Below, piece by piece: positions 37,001 to 51,096 of a stretch of 64,000 nt of DNA. The translations under genes and the position numbers were made by a program. The notes beneath the pieces are model-generated. The model saw nothing but the letters and a program-made list of their open reading frames with translations, was not told where the DNA came from and searched no databases. Each line of letters opens with the position of its first letter. Within the stretch, counting starts at the first letter, position 1. The stretch comes from Odiellus spinosus (taxonomy: Eukaryota > Arthropoda > Arachnida > Opiliones > Phalangiidae): positions 15,793,187 to 15,857,186 of the forward strand of contig OY987228.1 of NCBI GenBank assembly GCA_963920705.1, given 5' to 3'.

Positions 37001-40000
37001 TTGATTTAACTTATTTTTTTAAAACTTATCCCTTTTTTCACCTAGAGCGATTTTAGACTTAATTCCTGCTAAAAGAAATCATTTTAAACAAATATTCTAT
37101 TCACTGACTATATAAACAATATTCCTCCTTCAACTATTAACCGAGGCTTACGCTATTAATCATTCCATTAAAAATGTTTGGTGGGGTAAATCGAATAAAT
37201 TTAAATGTGTATATAAAATTTGTAATTTAGTGGGAGGAGAAAACAATGATTATATTGTCTTATCCATCTTGTTGAATGGCATAATCTCCCCACCTCCTGT
37301 TCTAGTAGGCACGCAGTGCCATCTTCGATATAATTTAGCTCGCGACTGACAAGGGAGACAGATAATTTTTATACTTTTCCTTATACCAAACTGCATTTAC
37401 CGTTTCGCCAGTTTTCCACGCGGGAATGCTTCGTATCCCGAACTGCTCGCCGCCCTCCCGTTCGCATCCTGGAAACTGGTCACGTTCTATTATAGTTCTT
37501 GGCTCGCGCGGAACCCCTCGGAGTCGGGTCTTCTCCTCCCTTATACTCTAACCAACCACCCACCGTGGTGGAAACCCCGTGGCCTAACTTTTCCTATACG
37601 TCTCTACGGAGATAGCGGGGAAACAACGAGAATTCCACGTGAATCGCTTGCTGACGAGTGAAACTCCACCCACACTCCCTCGTATCCTCGCTGATTATAA
37701 CCTTGGTGGCACTGTCTTTCTACGAAATCGCAACTTATTCCGGAGTTTTCAAAACTACTTTTATAGCGCTACGAAATTTTACATTACGTATTAATCCACC
37801 TTAGTTTTCCTAAGTACGTTAACTGTTTAAGGACGAAGATATACCTTTTCTCGAAGTGACTAAGTATATGTTGAGGATAGAGACGTTACCAGTGAGCGAA
37901 GGTTATGGAAACTCAGCCCTATCTGCCAGAATTCTACTCGTTGCTTCGCTCGGTAATTCGAACAAGGAACTGTCTGTATATACGACTATATCTCTACTGT
38001 CCGTAAATTGGACCGTTCTAAAACAAATTTATTAGTTTAACCGGATTCGTGGGACTATACCGTCTCCGTGAGATATATTTTCTTTCTCTGGTATAAAGCG
38101 TGTGGCGTAAAATTGGGACGGTCTAGATTTATAACTAGGGATATCACTCCCCCTAGTCGACGAATACCAAAGTAGGTCTAAAGGAAGACATCGGTTTTAT
38201 GTAACTTTAGCGTTCCTTGTGAGCTCCTGATAAGGACGAGCGGTAAAAAACTGATAATCTGTTTTTATACGCTGGGAGAGGCGATTTTTTACCAAGAAAT
38301 TTCCCTCTTTTTACGACTTTTTTTCTCCCGACTTTATATTATATACAATATATATATATAAAGAAATATATTTTTATTACGAATTTGAAAACTCATTTCC
38401 ATGATTTGGTTAAGCTCGCTTGACAGTCCCGAGTTCAGCAAACTATATATTATATTTTAAAATATTTTTAGAGGTTATGAAATGATAATTTAATAAGAAA
38501 ATAAAAGAAACGCGTTTATGTTAATTTAAAATTCAATTGGATTAATTCTTTCTATACAAATTAATTGAAATTATATAATTATTTATTGCGAAATAACTAC
38601 AAAACTTAATGCGCAAACATTAGTAATAAATTCTGAAAATATTTTTACTAGCCCCTGTAAATTGGGCTGGCCAAAAAGTATACATGTACAAGGCAGAAAC
38701 AACTTTTAGGGTTAATTTAATATTTTTGGAGAAGGTGCGTTTGATTTTTTTTATCCCATTAAAATATTTAAAGGCTAGGCCTGTAAAAAATATTCAAATT
38801 TGCTAAGATCTTTAAGTGAGTTTTTGTACACGCTACAATATGAATATGATTTTAATTATCCAGTTTCTAGTGTTATATTACTTTATTAAATACACTTAGC
38901 GAATATGTTAACTAAGTCGATCTTGTTAATCCCGTAAAAACATTAATAATTTAAATTAATTCTTCTAGATTGTTTGATCGCCGCTTTTAATCTCTCTGAT
39001 GGCGTCACGCGGCTGAGATCGCGTGAACGTAAAATATTCTTAATTTATTCCGTAAACGGGGTATCGCGCAACCCCTTGCGTATGTTAAATTTTCTAATTT
39101 GGGAAAAGGGAGTTAGGAGTGACGGAGCTTTCGAGGTTTAAATGATATTAGTTATAGGAACCCGACAAAACTCTAGAACGCCCGCGTTTATATAACGCCA
39201 CTACACTATATACGGCGGCGACGGTTTAGCTATTAGAACCCCTCAAATTGGGAAAATTAGCTAACGAAGCTTTCGAAACAATCCACCATGTTGCGAAAGA
39301 GAGAAAAGGGAAAAGACAAAGGGGGTCTTAGAAGGAAACCAATAAGAGAACAACGCCATGTATAAAGGTACCTTTGCAAGTTGGATTAATCAGTGAGCTA
39401 GACGCGTCGAATGAATAAGATAATTTTATGAGATAATTTCAATAATTCTAAACAATAATATGATAGATAATTACACCAACAATGCCGTCTCTACATAAAG
39501 TCTAGAGAAGCACAACGTTGGCGAACATTATCTCCTTACACTGATAGCAAGCCATTTTATGAAAATGTGTGTAAAAACCGTATCAAAACTAAACAAAAGC
39601 TTCGCTTCATTTTACAGTTAATTATCAAAGTCGCGAACTAGACTCGCTAAGCCTAAATCGGTCGAGTAAAAAGAAAACCGAGTTTATGCCTATAAAAATA
39701 CCTGTTAAAACGGGATCGTGAATCAATCGCTATTTCGAACAATCATCTCTTTCGGTTCACCCTCCATTTCAAAGACGAACTTTCATTGGCAACATCAATT
39801 GATTCCATTTGAAATAAATCTGAAATTTCTTCGAACCTAATTTCGCAATTTTCATAATCCGCACAGCAGAATTTTCAGCACGTATGTTATTATTACGTCC
39901 GATACGCGCTTGATTCGCCCTTAAAACCGTTACATTTTATGTCACTATATTATCATTAAAATCTTATCAGTAGCGGTTACAAGCATTCAGTTTGTTAAGG

Positions 40001-40778
40001 CACCTTTAGATTATAGTCTGTGTTCGTTAAGACTCGTTGGGTATTATAGGACCCCCGGTAGACGTCGTGACCGTAGTCGAGGACATTAAGAGTGTAAGGA
40101 CGGTGCGTGGTGGTGGAGAGGGAAGAGGAGCTAAGAATCCCTCACGCGGGTGATTACTCGAAAATCGTTGGCGGAATGCGCCCAACGCGCTTCCTTCTCT
40201 CTCTGGGCGCGGTGGTATCAATTGGGCGCTGGCTGCCCTCTATTAACCCGGACAATTCTCTTAAATTTCCCTTCTCTCTTTATTTGGCGCTGGCCTCTTC
40301 GGAGCCGTTCTTAATAACCCACCTTCGGAAACTCCGAATCTACGGTTCCTCGGGGAAACGGCCGGCCGCGGGGATAAGGGATATATGGAACCATCTCACT
40401 CTATCTTATCCTTCCCCTTATTCTCCATCCCCTTTTCGCTTATATGGGGGGTCAATCGCAAATTACGTCACGCTCTGATAGAAATACTCCCAAATCCTCG
40501 GAATCCATCGCTTATACGATTGATAAATTTTATCGTGCGCAGTTTACAATTTAGACTCCTCGCTTCAAAAACAAGCACAAATGTTCATAATTTCACCTAA
40601 ATTCTGAGAAACTCAAAAACATTTAATATTATATTAAAAAACTTTAGTTTTTTAATGTATTAAATTTATGTGTAGTTTCGAATTTGTCACAGTTGGCTTT
40701 ATTTTAATGTGTTCTTATTAAAATTAGATAAATCAATCAAACAGATAAGTCTGATAACGAGTTAGTTAGCAAATTTAG

Positions 40779-40797
40779 CCCCCCCCCCTTTTTTTTT
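40779..40797. repeat. C10T9 homopyrimidine tract
   Basis: Ten C followed by nine T. A homopyrimidine/homopurine tract like this can adopt a non-B structure, but no gene context is visible. Confidence 0.85.
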
Positions 40798-42999
40798 CAA
40801 CTCAAATTCTGTCTCTTAGTTAGTCCAGCTTTCCAAATGCCTGAATGGCGAATCTAAACTTGTTCTCGCGAGCTGGCGTAGTTGATTTACAATTTTAGAA
40901 CGAGCTTGGCTAGAACTCAATGAGCCATCCGAATTACGATATTGTTAGTACTCCAATCAGGTATAATTGTATTATATGAGAAACTATTTAAACTTAGCAA
41001 TTTACTTTAGTGGACAACGTTTGATATTTTTTATATTAATCTGGGTTTAACCGTAAATTGTAGATAACGGGTGATCTGCCTGTCCATAGATTTAGTGGTC
41101 GAAATCCTCCTTCTGTAATTAACAATGTAATATTCACTAATCCACAATGATTATATTATATTATAAAATATAGCAATAATTATAAATTGATGGTTCGAAT
41201 ATAAATAATCAAAAACATATAAATTTCTGGACATCATTTATGAATGACCCATAGTATAACCGACCGAGTAAATAGCGGGAGGGGGGTGTAAGGTGGATGG
41301 GTCGTAGGTTGGCTGAGAAGGCCGGTTAGCGCGCGATGAACGGGCCTATCCATTATTAGAAGAATTACAGAGCTTGCACGCGTTGGTAGGGAAGGGGGAA
41401 GAGTCGGTTTGGCAATGAGCGAGAGGGAACTAGACAATCTATCCATTGATTTCGAAGGATTAGCGCGGCTCGGCCCCACTGCGCCAGCGAGAACCAGCAG
41501 ATTCGTGTGGGTATATGTGTGTACGTCAATCGAGCTCAACTTGTTGTATAACAGGCAACTAACGGAGAAATGGGGTTGAAAGAGGGGGGTAGAACACAAT
41601 GAAGCGGCTTGTTCGGTACCCGGGTATCGATAAACTCGTTGAACCCTCTTGTAGGCGCCCGAAGACAATACAAGACCCTTCCTAATTTCGACCAAAAACC
41701 CCTTTTCCCTTCGATTCGACCGGGATATAATGCAATATCGGTACTTGGAAACACGTGGACCAAGAGAAACCCCGATTGCTGGCCTATTATAGAAAATGTT
41801 TAGATCTTACGAGGAAGTTCTATAAGACGAGCGTCAGGATTGCTCCGACTATTATCGAGAATATGAGAATTAAATTGTAGCTTAAATTACTATAGTTGTT
41901 TGACCCGGTATCACAACAACTTCCATTAATGGTCCCGATATTGTTAAACTAATTTAAGAACGGTTTACACTATAACTAATTTTATCTTTTGGCATTTTAA
42001 TATTACGTATTAGTTCGCCTTAGTTTTTGATAGGCTAGCTTTTGAAACTGATTCGAGCTTTAAATGGGATCTACGTTTTATGCGCGGTTCGTTGGTTTAT
42101 TTCGACGTAATTTCGTAATTTTCTCTATAAAATCCTCGATTGTTATCTAAGAATTGTTGTACGATAATTTAAATTTCGTGCAAAGTTTGTTGGTACCTCG
42201 TTAATGATTGATGAGAATTTAATTGACTTCGCTATACTATCATACATCGTTGGAAAGGAATAAATTGTAGTTCTGCCGCTTTATAAAGATAAAATATCCT
42301 TCCGCTTTAAATAAGTTTCAACAATAATTTGTCTCTTACAACTAAATATTTTATTTTTAATCGATGGGAGCGTTTAATTAAAGAAAAACAAGCTACTGAG
42401 TTGTGCTGTGTAGCTTTGTACTTGCTAATACTTTAGGATCGAGTAAATATTACGTAAAATTTATTAGTGTAATTACAGTAAAGTTAAAATAGTAATTCGT
42501 TAAATTTAAAACCTTTTTTTAAAAAACCCTGAATGGATTCTTATACTCGAACACTAGTGCAATACGTTGGAACAGGCGTTTATAATAAATAATTTCCTCC
42601 ACTAGTTGGTTGTGCGTCCAAACCCAGGCTTCATATATCTTAAAAAAATCCTACAGATTACCCATAATATAGGTTTGCGCATAATGTTAATTCGAGGCTA
42701 AAAATGTCTCCAGTTAAATCCCAAACTGAAAGTCATTTAAGGGTATTCCAAATTTAAATTTAAGTGGGCTTTAAATCGCATATTGAAACGTATTTAAATC
42801 AGTTACAATTTTTTTTCACTTTTTAAAAAATACATAAATACATGCTCCGTACTCTCTCTATATTCTACATCGCTGTAATAGAAATATCACTCAGCTACTC
42901 GGCTATATACAATATACGAAAGCAAGTCACCCTGCACATTCGCCTCTACCCATCACTAAGACTTCATCAAGGATTTTTTTGTGGGATATATTTTTTTTT

Positions 43000-43920
43000 T
43001 CTATATTTCTCTTTCGGGCCTGAAGAATCCTCGAGCGGGTAAAGGTCATCCCGCCTACTGACCCCTGCCAAAAAGGGGCAAAAAAAAGAATGGGGATGAG
43101 TACGGACGGATAAGATCCCCAACGAGCACGTTCTAAATGGGGGTCGGAACTGCAAATTTAGTTTTCAACCGTATTATTACTTTTTTTCCTTCTCATTCCT
43201 CCACTCGCTTCTCTCTCCCCCTCCTCTGTCTTTTTTTGGTGCCCCGGTCGTCCGTTGTTTTACCGTTTTCTGACGTCGCGAGGTAACGAACGTTTCGGAG
43301 ATTTCTGTCTTTCTCTCTCCGAACCCGACTTCCCTCTTCGACCTCCCACGCCTTCCTTTCGCGAGCACCCACCACCCATTTCGCTCTCGGCCTTCTCGCG
43401 TAGTTTTTCTACGGTGTTATAGAGTCAATTTCTGTTTTCAGTACGCGCGATGATTGGCCTTACCTGTTTCGGAATTCGAAACGAAATTGGGAGGGATAAA
43501 GAGTTATACCTTCGTAAGTGTTGAAATTTTTTAGAGGATTCCGATTGTTAGCCTAGCTCCTTTAGGGCACCCACCGCGCGCCGCGGAGCTATCTGGAAGT
43601 CGCTCGCGTTCCGTTCTCCCCTAACTTTTCCCATTCCCCTATTCTCGTCTCATGGGGTTGGCCGCCTCGTTAAGAAAGTTGCGTGATTTCTGGCGGGAAC
43701 CTCTTCCATCTCTTCGCGCGCCAAAGCTCCCGCTTTCCCTCTCTAGCTCGCTCTCTATTGGGAATACGTTGGTCTCTCTACCTCGTGTTCTTTTTCTCTC
43801 TCTCTGGTGAGCTCGCGACTCTATCCGGAGCGCGCAACCTTTAGCAAATAGGATACCGGTGGGGGGTCCTAAAAGCTCTATTTTGGGAATACACCTTTTG
43901 TTTTCTAATGTTAGGCCTAC
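43000..43920. other. GC-richer CT-rich block without a recognisable gene
   Basis: It contains multiple CTCTCTC runs, many CCCGCC/GCGCG words and several short frames open on both strands, in contrast to the AT-rich flanks. It may be a regulatory or promoter-like island. I see no protein motif and no splice-consistent exon. Confidence 0.4.
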
Positions 43921-44026
43921 TACGAAATGTCTTCTTTTACTTTTCTTCTCGTCTTTTCTTTCTCTCTTACTTAAATTACGTATCTAGCGTTGTTTCAACG
44001 TGGTAGCCAAATAGAAGTACGCTCAG

Positions 44027-44049
44027 AGTGTACCCGATAAGGGTACACT
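44027..44049. repeat. Hairpin, 9-bp stem and 5-base loop
   Basis: AGTGTACCC, loop GATAA, GGGTACACT. A perfect inverted repeat in non-coding sequence. Confidence 0.6.
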
Positions 44050-47000
44050 TTGTAAGAAAGGGTCGAATCAAGTATTCTCGCTTCGTGTCATGTATATATA
44101 CGATGGTTTTATTTTACGGTATCAAATATTTTCAACGATAAATGGTTAAATTTCCTCGAAAATGTTTCGATGAGAGGTGGTACGGATTCCTAATGGTTTA
44201 TTTTATCGGGGTATTTTATAGTGGGCTAAAACGTATAGTGATCTAAAGCTTTTACAGTTAACATCTTATTGATTTAATAAATATATGTATTTTTTTCGTG
44301 CTTATTTTATTTCACATTCAGGAGGAGACCCTGAATCGTATTTCCAGAGGGGGTATGAGGTCACATGATGTCTTCTTAAATAGCTAGAATGTTTCTTTAT
44401 AATCAACGCTCGCGAGTTTAATGTAATACACGTCGTCTGCTTATACACTGGTTTACTACAAATTTCTAGAAAATCTAATCAGTTGTTTAAGCTGTTATAC
44501 AGTCCGTGGCATTGTCCTCTAATATGGTTTGTAATGATACACTGTTCTCGACACTCTTTAATGCTTTGACATATTTATGTTTAATTATTGTACCTGTGCC
44601 AGACCAATTTGATCAAAATACTTATACTGTCAACTTCCTGTGCTTTTAAAATGTTATTAAGTCTCATCATTTTATCATTATAGATCCTTAAAGCTAGAGA
44701 GGCTGCCCTCCTAATTGAATTTTCATATACAGGGCCATCTTATTTTTAATCACTATTATAGGTCTCTCTCTCGCGTGTCTCGAAAAAGTCAATTTCAATC
44801 GGCATTGAAACTGACATTGTGAAAAGAACTGTTTTCCGCAAGCCAACCCCACAAAAAACGGGCTTTCTTTTGAACGAGTAAGGTTGCGAGCTTTGATAAC
44901 AAAGATAAAGGAATACTAGCTCTTTCCTTTCATTTTCTCTCTCTCTCTCTTTTCTTTAGTTTCTCCATCTTACTCGGTCGAATGACTCAATTGAGTTTTC
45001 GCTAAAAGAACGTTTAAACTTCTTACTTTGAAAATCTTTTTTTTTTTCTCTCACTATAAGTCCGCTTCACACGTAGTAGTCTAAAAGCGTGTGGGCCTCT
45101 TTAAATCCAATTTAAGAACTTTGTAGAACCCCCATTATATTTTCCAAGAGACTTTTGAGATCTAGACGTAAAATTAAAGATCAGTGCATGCGTCTCTAGT
45201 ACCCTTGCCAAATATTGTGAATTAGTTTATTAACTTTTAAACGTGTTGTTAAAATCGGTTTAAAGTTTGAGAACTTTGTATTTGACATTTGGTTAAATAT
45301 ATCTGATAGTGAACAAATTAATGAAGTTTCGTGAACATATTTTATTGAAAACCTTTGATTTTAAAACATAGACAAATTTAAAAATATACTCCGTAATCCT
45401 TCCAAAACATTAATGACAGTCACTTTACAGTGCTTCTGATTTTATAGGATGATATATACACATCTCTGTACACGATTTCTCATAAATGTGGAAAAAATAT
45501 TAATCTACTGCATGGATCAACGCAAATCCAACCAAAATCATTAGAATTAAAACCTGTAAAACAGTACCTATATCTCAAACTCGGTAATTTTTAATTCGTC
45601 AAAAATAAGAGTTGCTCAGACCTTTCTGTAATATTTGCAACGAAGAAACTTTGCATTCTAATCTAATAAACTTCATTACTACTCTCGAACTGAATCGGAA
45701 ACGTTTTCTTCAAAGAGAGGGGAGCGACCGAGTATAGTTGGAAGGTGGAATCTTTTCCCGAGGAGCGGATATTCTTCTATTTAAATTAATTAGAGGATTT
45801 TGCTTGTCTTTACGTTCCCGAGAAGGGATCGGTTCTTCCGATTCCTTCCCCCCTCTCCCACCACCCGGCCGTTTCTCCTCTCTAGAGCGAGGCTTGCGCT
45901 TAAATTTAATGACCAAAAAAACCCCGAGAGGAAAAGCGCGATAAAAAGGGGCCAATGGTCCAATTTATAAAGACCCCTTTCCTTTTTCGGCACCCTTCTC
46001 TCTCTCTGTCTCGCTCACTCTTTGCGAAATCGAGCCCCGTCTGAGTCTGCTGTGAAACAGAAAGAGGAAAAGTAAGAGGGCCATTTTCTTAAAATCCAAA
46101 AAATTTTAAATTGGGAAAAGCGTCTATTAGAGCTTATTATACCTCGACTTGTATTTGATTTTCTCTTTTGATCTTAATCTGATTTTTTTGAAAGAAATTT
46201 AAGGGATCGCCAGGTGTTCTTTAATTTTGTATCCTCTAACACCGATAGATTGATACTACATTAAGCCTTGATTTCACGGGGCACTGAGCATTTTGAAGTA
46301 TGCAAATCTAGGTTAAAAACATCTTTGAAATCAAATCGTCGAGATAAGAATGACTGAACGAGTTTCGCTTCTGCGGATTGTAATTTTCTTAGTTTTAAAA
46401 TATCTGACTGCTGTTAATAATAAATTGAGATGTTATGAGATATATCAGGTAGATATATAACTACGAATACACTCCGTAACATGGTTTAATGGCACAGTCG
46501 AGTAAGAATATTTCCATTATTCGTTCTAATGATTCGGCATTTTTGAAATGAAAGTTAGGCCTAACTCTTTTAAGCCTTTGTTTCTAAACGGGCGCCATTG
46601 AACTGCTGCATGATGGTACTGTTTTTCGCCTCTGAGTGCAATGCTTTTAACCTCCATTTAATATCCAATGGATACGCTTGCATTTGGCGAAAAATAGGCC
46701 ATACTCTAAAAAGTACTCTAAGCAATTCGAACTATATACAGGCCTATGATGTAGAACTTTTATGTGGGGAATATCGTACCTCGCTTATAGGGCCCTTTAG
46801 TTTTACTTTTACGGTACCTTGAGGTGTAATTTTTCGGTAAAATTTAGAAATAAGCCGTTTTTTCGTTTAGAGAAAGATTAAATGGGCATTTTAGTTAATT
46901 TAGAGTGACAAATTAAAGTACCCATCAAAAAACGTAAACTCTTTTTTTTCCGCTTTTTCTTAGGAAATAAACCCGAAAGGTTATAAGTTTTCTCGCAATA

Positions 47001-48080
47001 TATATATATACCACCGGTGTTCAGAATGGTTTTCGTTTTCTGTTTTTTATTTTGCTAAAAAAAATGTGTAAAAAAAGTGAAAACGGTTTAGGGAGCCGAA
47101 AAAATAATAGAAAACTCTAGTAGTAGAAAATAGAAAAAAATAAAAACACTTTTTTTTTCCCCTCAAAACACTCGCGGGATATGTTTTGCGCTGCTTAAAA
47201 AAAAGGCCTAACTTGGGAGCTGAAGCGCGGAGGCGGGAAATTCCACGGAGAGTCGTAAAAACAAGCCTGAATAAAAAGCTAGCCTTAATTTTGGCACCTT
47301 CAATTTATTTTCATTTCTGGTTAATGCGAGAGAGTGAGAGAGAAAAAACGCGCGCCAAGCTTAAAAAAGTTAACAGAAAAACTCGTGGAAATTCGGCCAG
47401 ATGTCTCGCATGGCCTTTAGTTTTATGGGCACGAGCTATATATGCTTAGTTTCTACCAAAAACCTACGATAGAAAAAAATAAAAAATAAAAACCAAGCAA
47501 GGAGTAAGTCTTATTTTATATTATATTATTATTTTTTCCCTCAATATTTATGACTCAATAGCCTATAAGGTATGAAATATGTATAGTTCTATCTTGGATT
47601 TCAAAATCCTAGCGCTAATTTTAATTAATAATCCCACGTTTATACCAAAGGTCAAGGGGAAACTCGAGAGGTTAGTCAGTTGAGAACTCGAAACAATACC
47701 ATTTTTGAACTATTTTCACAATTTCAAAGTTCAGAGGAGATCCAATTTTGAACTTGATGCCCTGTCATTTTTACCCAGAATTCAAGAGTATATCGAAGCT
47801 CTTGACCGTCCTGTCATTAACAACCGAGGTTTGATCATTAGTAGAGCCCCTTGCATGGTCTAAAACTATTAATCACGGTCGAATTCGGTGACTTGTCCCA
47901 TTTTATATAAAGCTTAACGTTTATATACGTCACTTCTGTCATCTCCTTTCATTGGTAGCTAGAGGAAGACTTAAAACGTTTTGAATATACTTTCTACGGT
48001 ATATCATATTAATTTCTGGGAATTTAATGAAAACCTATATCATATCTTAATAGATAAAGATAAAATAACCTTATCTGGCT

Positions 48081-48224
48081 TTCATGACAGTCCTCTAACG
48101 GCAAACAGTGGCGAAAGTAGTAACTTAAAAAAAAAAAACTCATGGGTATAAACAATATTCAGACTCACACGTGGTTTTTGTTAATACTTGTGTCCACTGT
48201 TTGCCGTTAGAGGACTCTTATGAA
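48081..48224. repeat. Foldback element with a long stem and about 80-bp loop
   Basis: AGTCCTCTAACGGCAAACAG beginning at 48089 and extending to 48111 is perfectly repeated in inverse at 48194-48216 (23 bp). Beyond it, TTCATGAC and a near-complement of it extend the stem to about 48081-48224. The loop is A-rich. It looks like a miniature inverted-repeat element or a structured RNA-forming locus and has no coding potential. Confidence 0.75.
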
Positions 48225-48370
48225 CACCAAGTTTTGTTATTCATATTTATAACTAAAAAAATCGTGTAATTTTGTCTATAAATCGATGGTAAAATTTCCT
48301 ATTTGTCTGGGTTTTTTGTTGTAATATATGGTGTTGCTCGGCTGTATGTTTAAGACTAGTTCACACTTTT

Positions 48371-48395
48371 AAAACAAACAAACAAACAAACAAAA
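48371..48395. repeat. AAAC microsatellite
   Basis: About five or six AAAC units ending in a poly-A run. Confidence 0.85.
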
Positions 48396-50963
48396 AATAT
48401 TATTCGCGGAGAAAAGAGCGCGAAAATCAGCAAAAATGGAAGAAGTTGTAATCTATATCTTTATTTTTACTGGTTTATATTTAAACAAATATTGATGCCA
48501 AGCGCGTGCAACAACTGGATATCGTACTAACTATAGTTTACACGGTATGAAACTGAATTATACCAAATGATTAACGATTTTATACACGCGGAAAAACCTT
48601 TTTTTTTCTTCTTCTTTGTGAGAAAAAAAGTGGTAGTTTTTTTGAAGCCTCGTTTTCGTGAAGGGGAAAAATGTTAGATCTGGGGGAGAAAAGAAAAAAT
48701 AAAATAAAATAAAAGTTCATTTAATGGAGCCCTTTTGGACGAGGGGCCAGAGAATAAAAATAGATAGGGGTAATGGAGCCATTTAAAAATGAAGTATTTA
48801 ATGCGCTTTTAGCGCCGTTATCAGTATACAGCTCGGTATATAAAAAGCAATTTCCTTGATGAAAATATTTTTCTTCTTTTTCTTCATTTTTTTTTAAGAG
48901 CTAGTCTGGGAGTGGAAATTAAATTAGTACGGTTAATAAGTTTCAAATCCCTTGTGTGAGAAAAACGAAAACATAAAAAGAAGACGAGTAAATATATAGT
49001 TAAGCCTTAAAGCTTAACGAGATGCAGGCTCTAGCCCTTTTATAACTTTTATACTATTCATTATCATTTCTAGACGCGCTAATCTCTTTTTATTAATTGA
49101 GTAGCTAAACTTATTTTACGCGAGCGGCGCGTATATTAATACGTTATTCACCTTTGACCTCTTGAGTTGATGAAGGATGCTGTGAATATGGAATATGGTT
49201 TATATTTTTCACACTCAACTGCATTTAAAAGAAACAAGACGTATGCTGTAACTATTGGAAATGTGGTTGGAAGCGAAACCAAAGCTCGAAGTGGGATTGC
49301 CATAATTTCTTTTCGAATGCATATGAATTATATTTTTAGTTTTATCATACTATTTAAACGCCATATTCAAAATTTTATATCTCTGGGTTGTCGTGTTTTT
49401 AAGAAACTTAAAAATTAAAATGTCCAAAAAATGTAGGTAGTTTTTTTTTAATGGATAAATATGACTTAGTTTATTTCTGGAACGTAGTTTAATTATAATT
49501 TTCGTACAAGTACTCTTACGAAAAAGACCGCGCCAAAGCGTGCCAGAATCAATAGCCATGCGACCATAGTGATGCGGGAAATATTAAAAAAATTCCACAT
49601 TATAAAATATATTCGTCACAGCGTCACTTTAAGCGAATTGTTACACACTAGCGACCATTGAGCAAAAGTTCGTCGTTAAGGCGAGATCTCCATGAGACTT
49701 CCAGTAAGATTCGGGCCATCAAAGCTTATTGTTCGGAAAAGGTTTAAATTTTAATATTTGTTTTTAATTTTTTTTTACTTTTGGACTAGGCCTATTTAAA
49801 GTAGTTTGAACGATAAGGAATCGGTAATAAATCACGTGTTGTTAGGTTACATTATCCCTTTAAGACTTTTTTTAGAGCACACAATGTGTTGAAACAAAAC
49901 GAGAGTTTAATATAAATAACGAGAAAGAGCACACTCGCCTTTGTTTAATGAAATTACTTCTTGAAAGAACAACTCCGTGTTTTATGGATCATTTTCATTT
50001 TATGGTGTTTGGGAACGAAAACCTTTAATATTGTTTACCGCGCACTATAAAGGAGAATTTAATTTGTGAAAGACAACGAAAAATCCCTTTTGGCAGCCAT
50101 TTTATATTGATCATATTTTAGCCAGAAAACTCGCGAAAGGTTAAAAAAAATAAGATTTTGGTATCCCACTTAAAGGGACAATGAAAACGAGTCAAACGTT
50201 ATTTATAATCAAGTTAGATACGTTAAAATATTTTAAAACTACACCAATCGTTGTTAATTTACATTTTATTAACAAAGCCGAGATTTGAGGCTGCTAAGCC
50301 TAACTCCATTTGAATACGCTTAAAACATGGATAAATAAAAGAGCATTACTTCCATGTTGACATTAACGTGTCAAAACTTATAAACTATTTTATGCAGGCA
50401 CGAAATACAGTAATAATATTATTTCACGACGAATTTTCAACATAAATTATAGATTGTCTTTTACAGACAGGAACTAACTCTATTGTTATTGTTCACTTTT
50501 ACTCGATTTTTATTTTTTATTGGGGAGGGGAATAGAAACTATTGTCGAAAAAATGGTCGGTAAAAAAAAACCCAGACGTCCTTTTCCGATCTTTTTCTCA
50601 ACACTTATCAACTGGAGTTTTCTCTTTCGCTATTTCTCTTTGCCTTTTTCTCTTCGGGCCATTTTACGGATCCGTAATAGCTTTCGGAGAATTTCCATTT
50701 AGTTTCAAAAACTTTTCCTTCCGAGAGTAAAAAGCAAAGAGATGAAAAATCTCAGAAACAATAGAGAGCGACGGCCTAAAGAGAGCTGGGAGCCAACCTC
50801 CCGCTGCTTCAAAAATACATCTATGGCTTCGTAATATTTTTCCAACGAAGGAAATTGCGTTTATTGCTATGGGCGAGACGTGCTCTTATTCGTTAGAAAT
50901 ATGATGAGGGGAAAAAATACTAAAGCTTTATTTATAGTTGCATTCTAAAACCCAAAGCTGTAT

Positions 50964-51096
50964 ACGTTCACACTAATGGTTTTTCAAACAATTTTCCAAA
51001 TAGTTTCGGATTAACTTTTCAAGTTAATTATTACAGTTTTTGGTAAATGCATGATTTGACCTTTCCAGAATGGTTTCAAAGTCTCTACTGTGAACG
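50964..51096. mobile_element. Short foldback with CGTTCACA ends
   Basis: The left end CGTTCACACTAATGG and the right end, on the minus strand CGTTCACAGTAGAGAC, are inverted repeats that continue into AAAC/TTTGAAACC motifs. The end sequence resembles the TTCATACTAG/GTCACACTAG termini of the MITEs at 12.2 and 52.7 kb and a half-end at 60151-60178. It is probably a short derivative of the same or a related family. Confidence 0.5.

Noticed and set aside
40107..40478. 123-codon plus-strand frame
   Set aside because: It lies in a GC-richer island with overlapping frames and has no recognisable motif.
41234..41695. 153-codon minus-strand frame
   Set aside because: Low-complexity Ser/Pro/Thr/Leu translation, with plus-strand frames open over the same bases. 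Nothing supports a gene.
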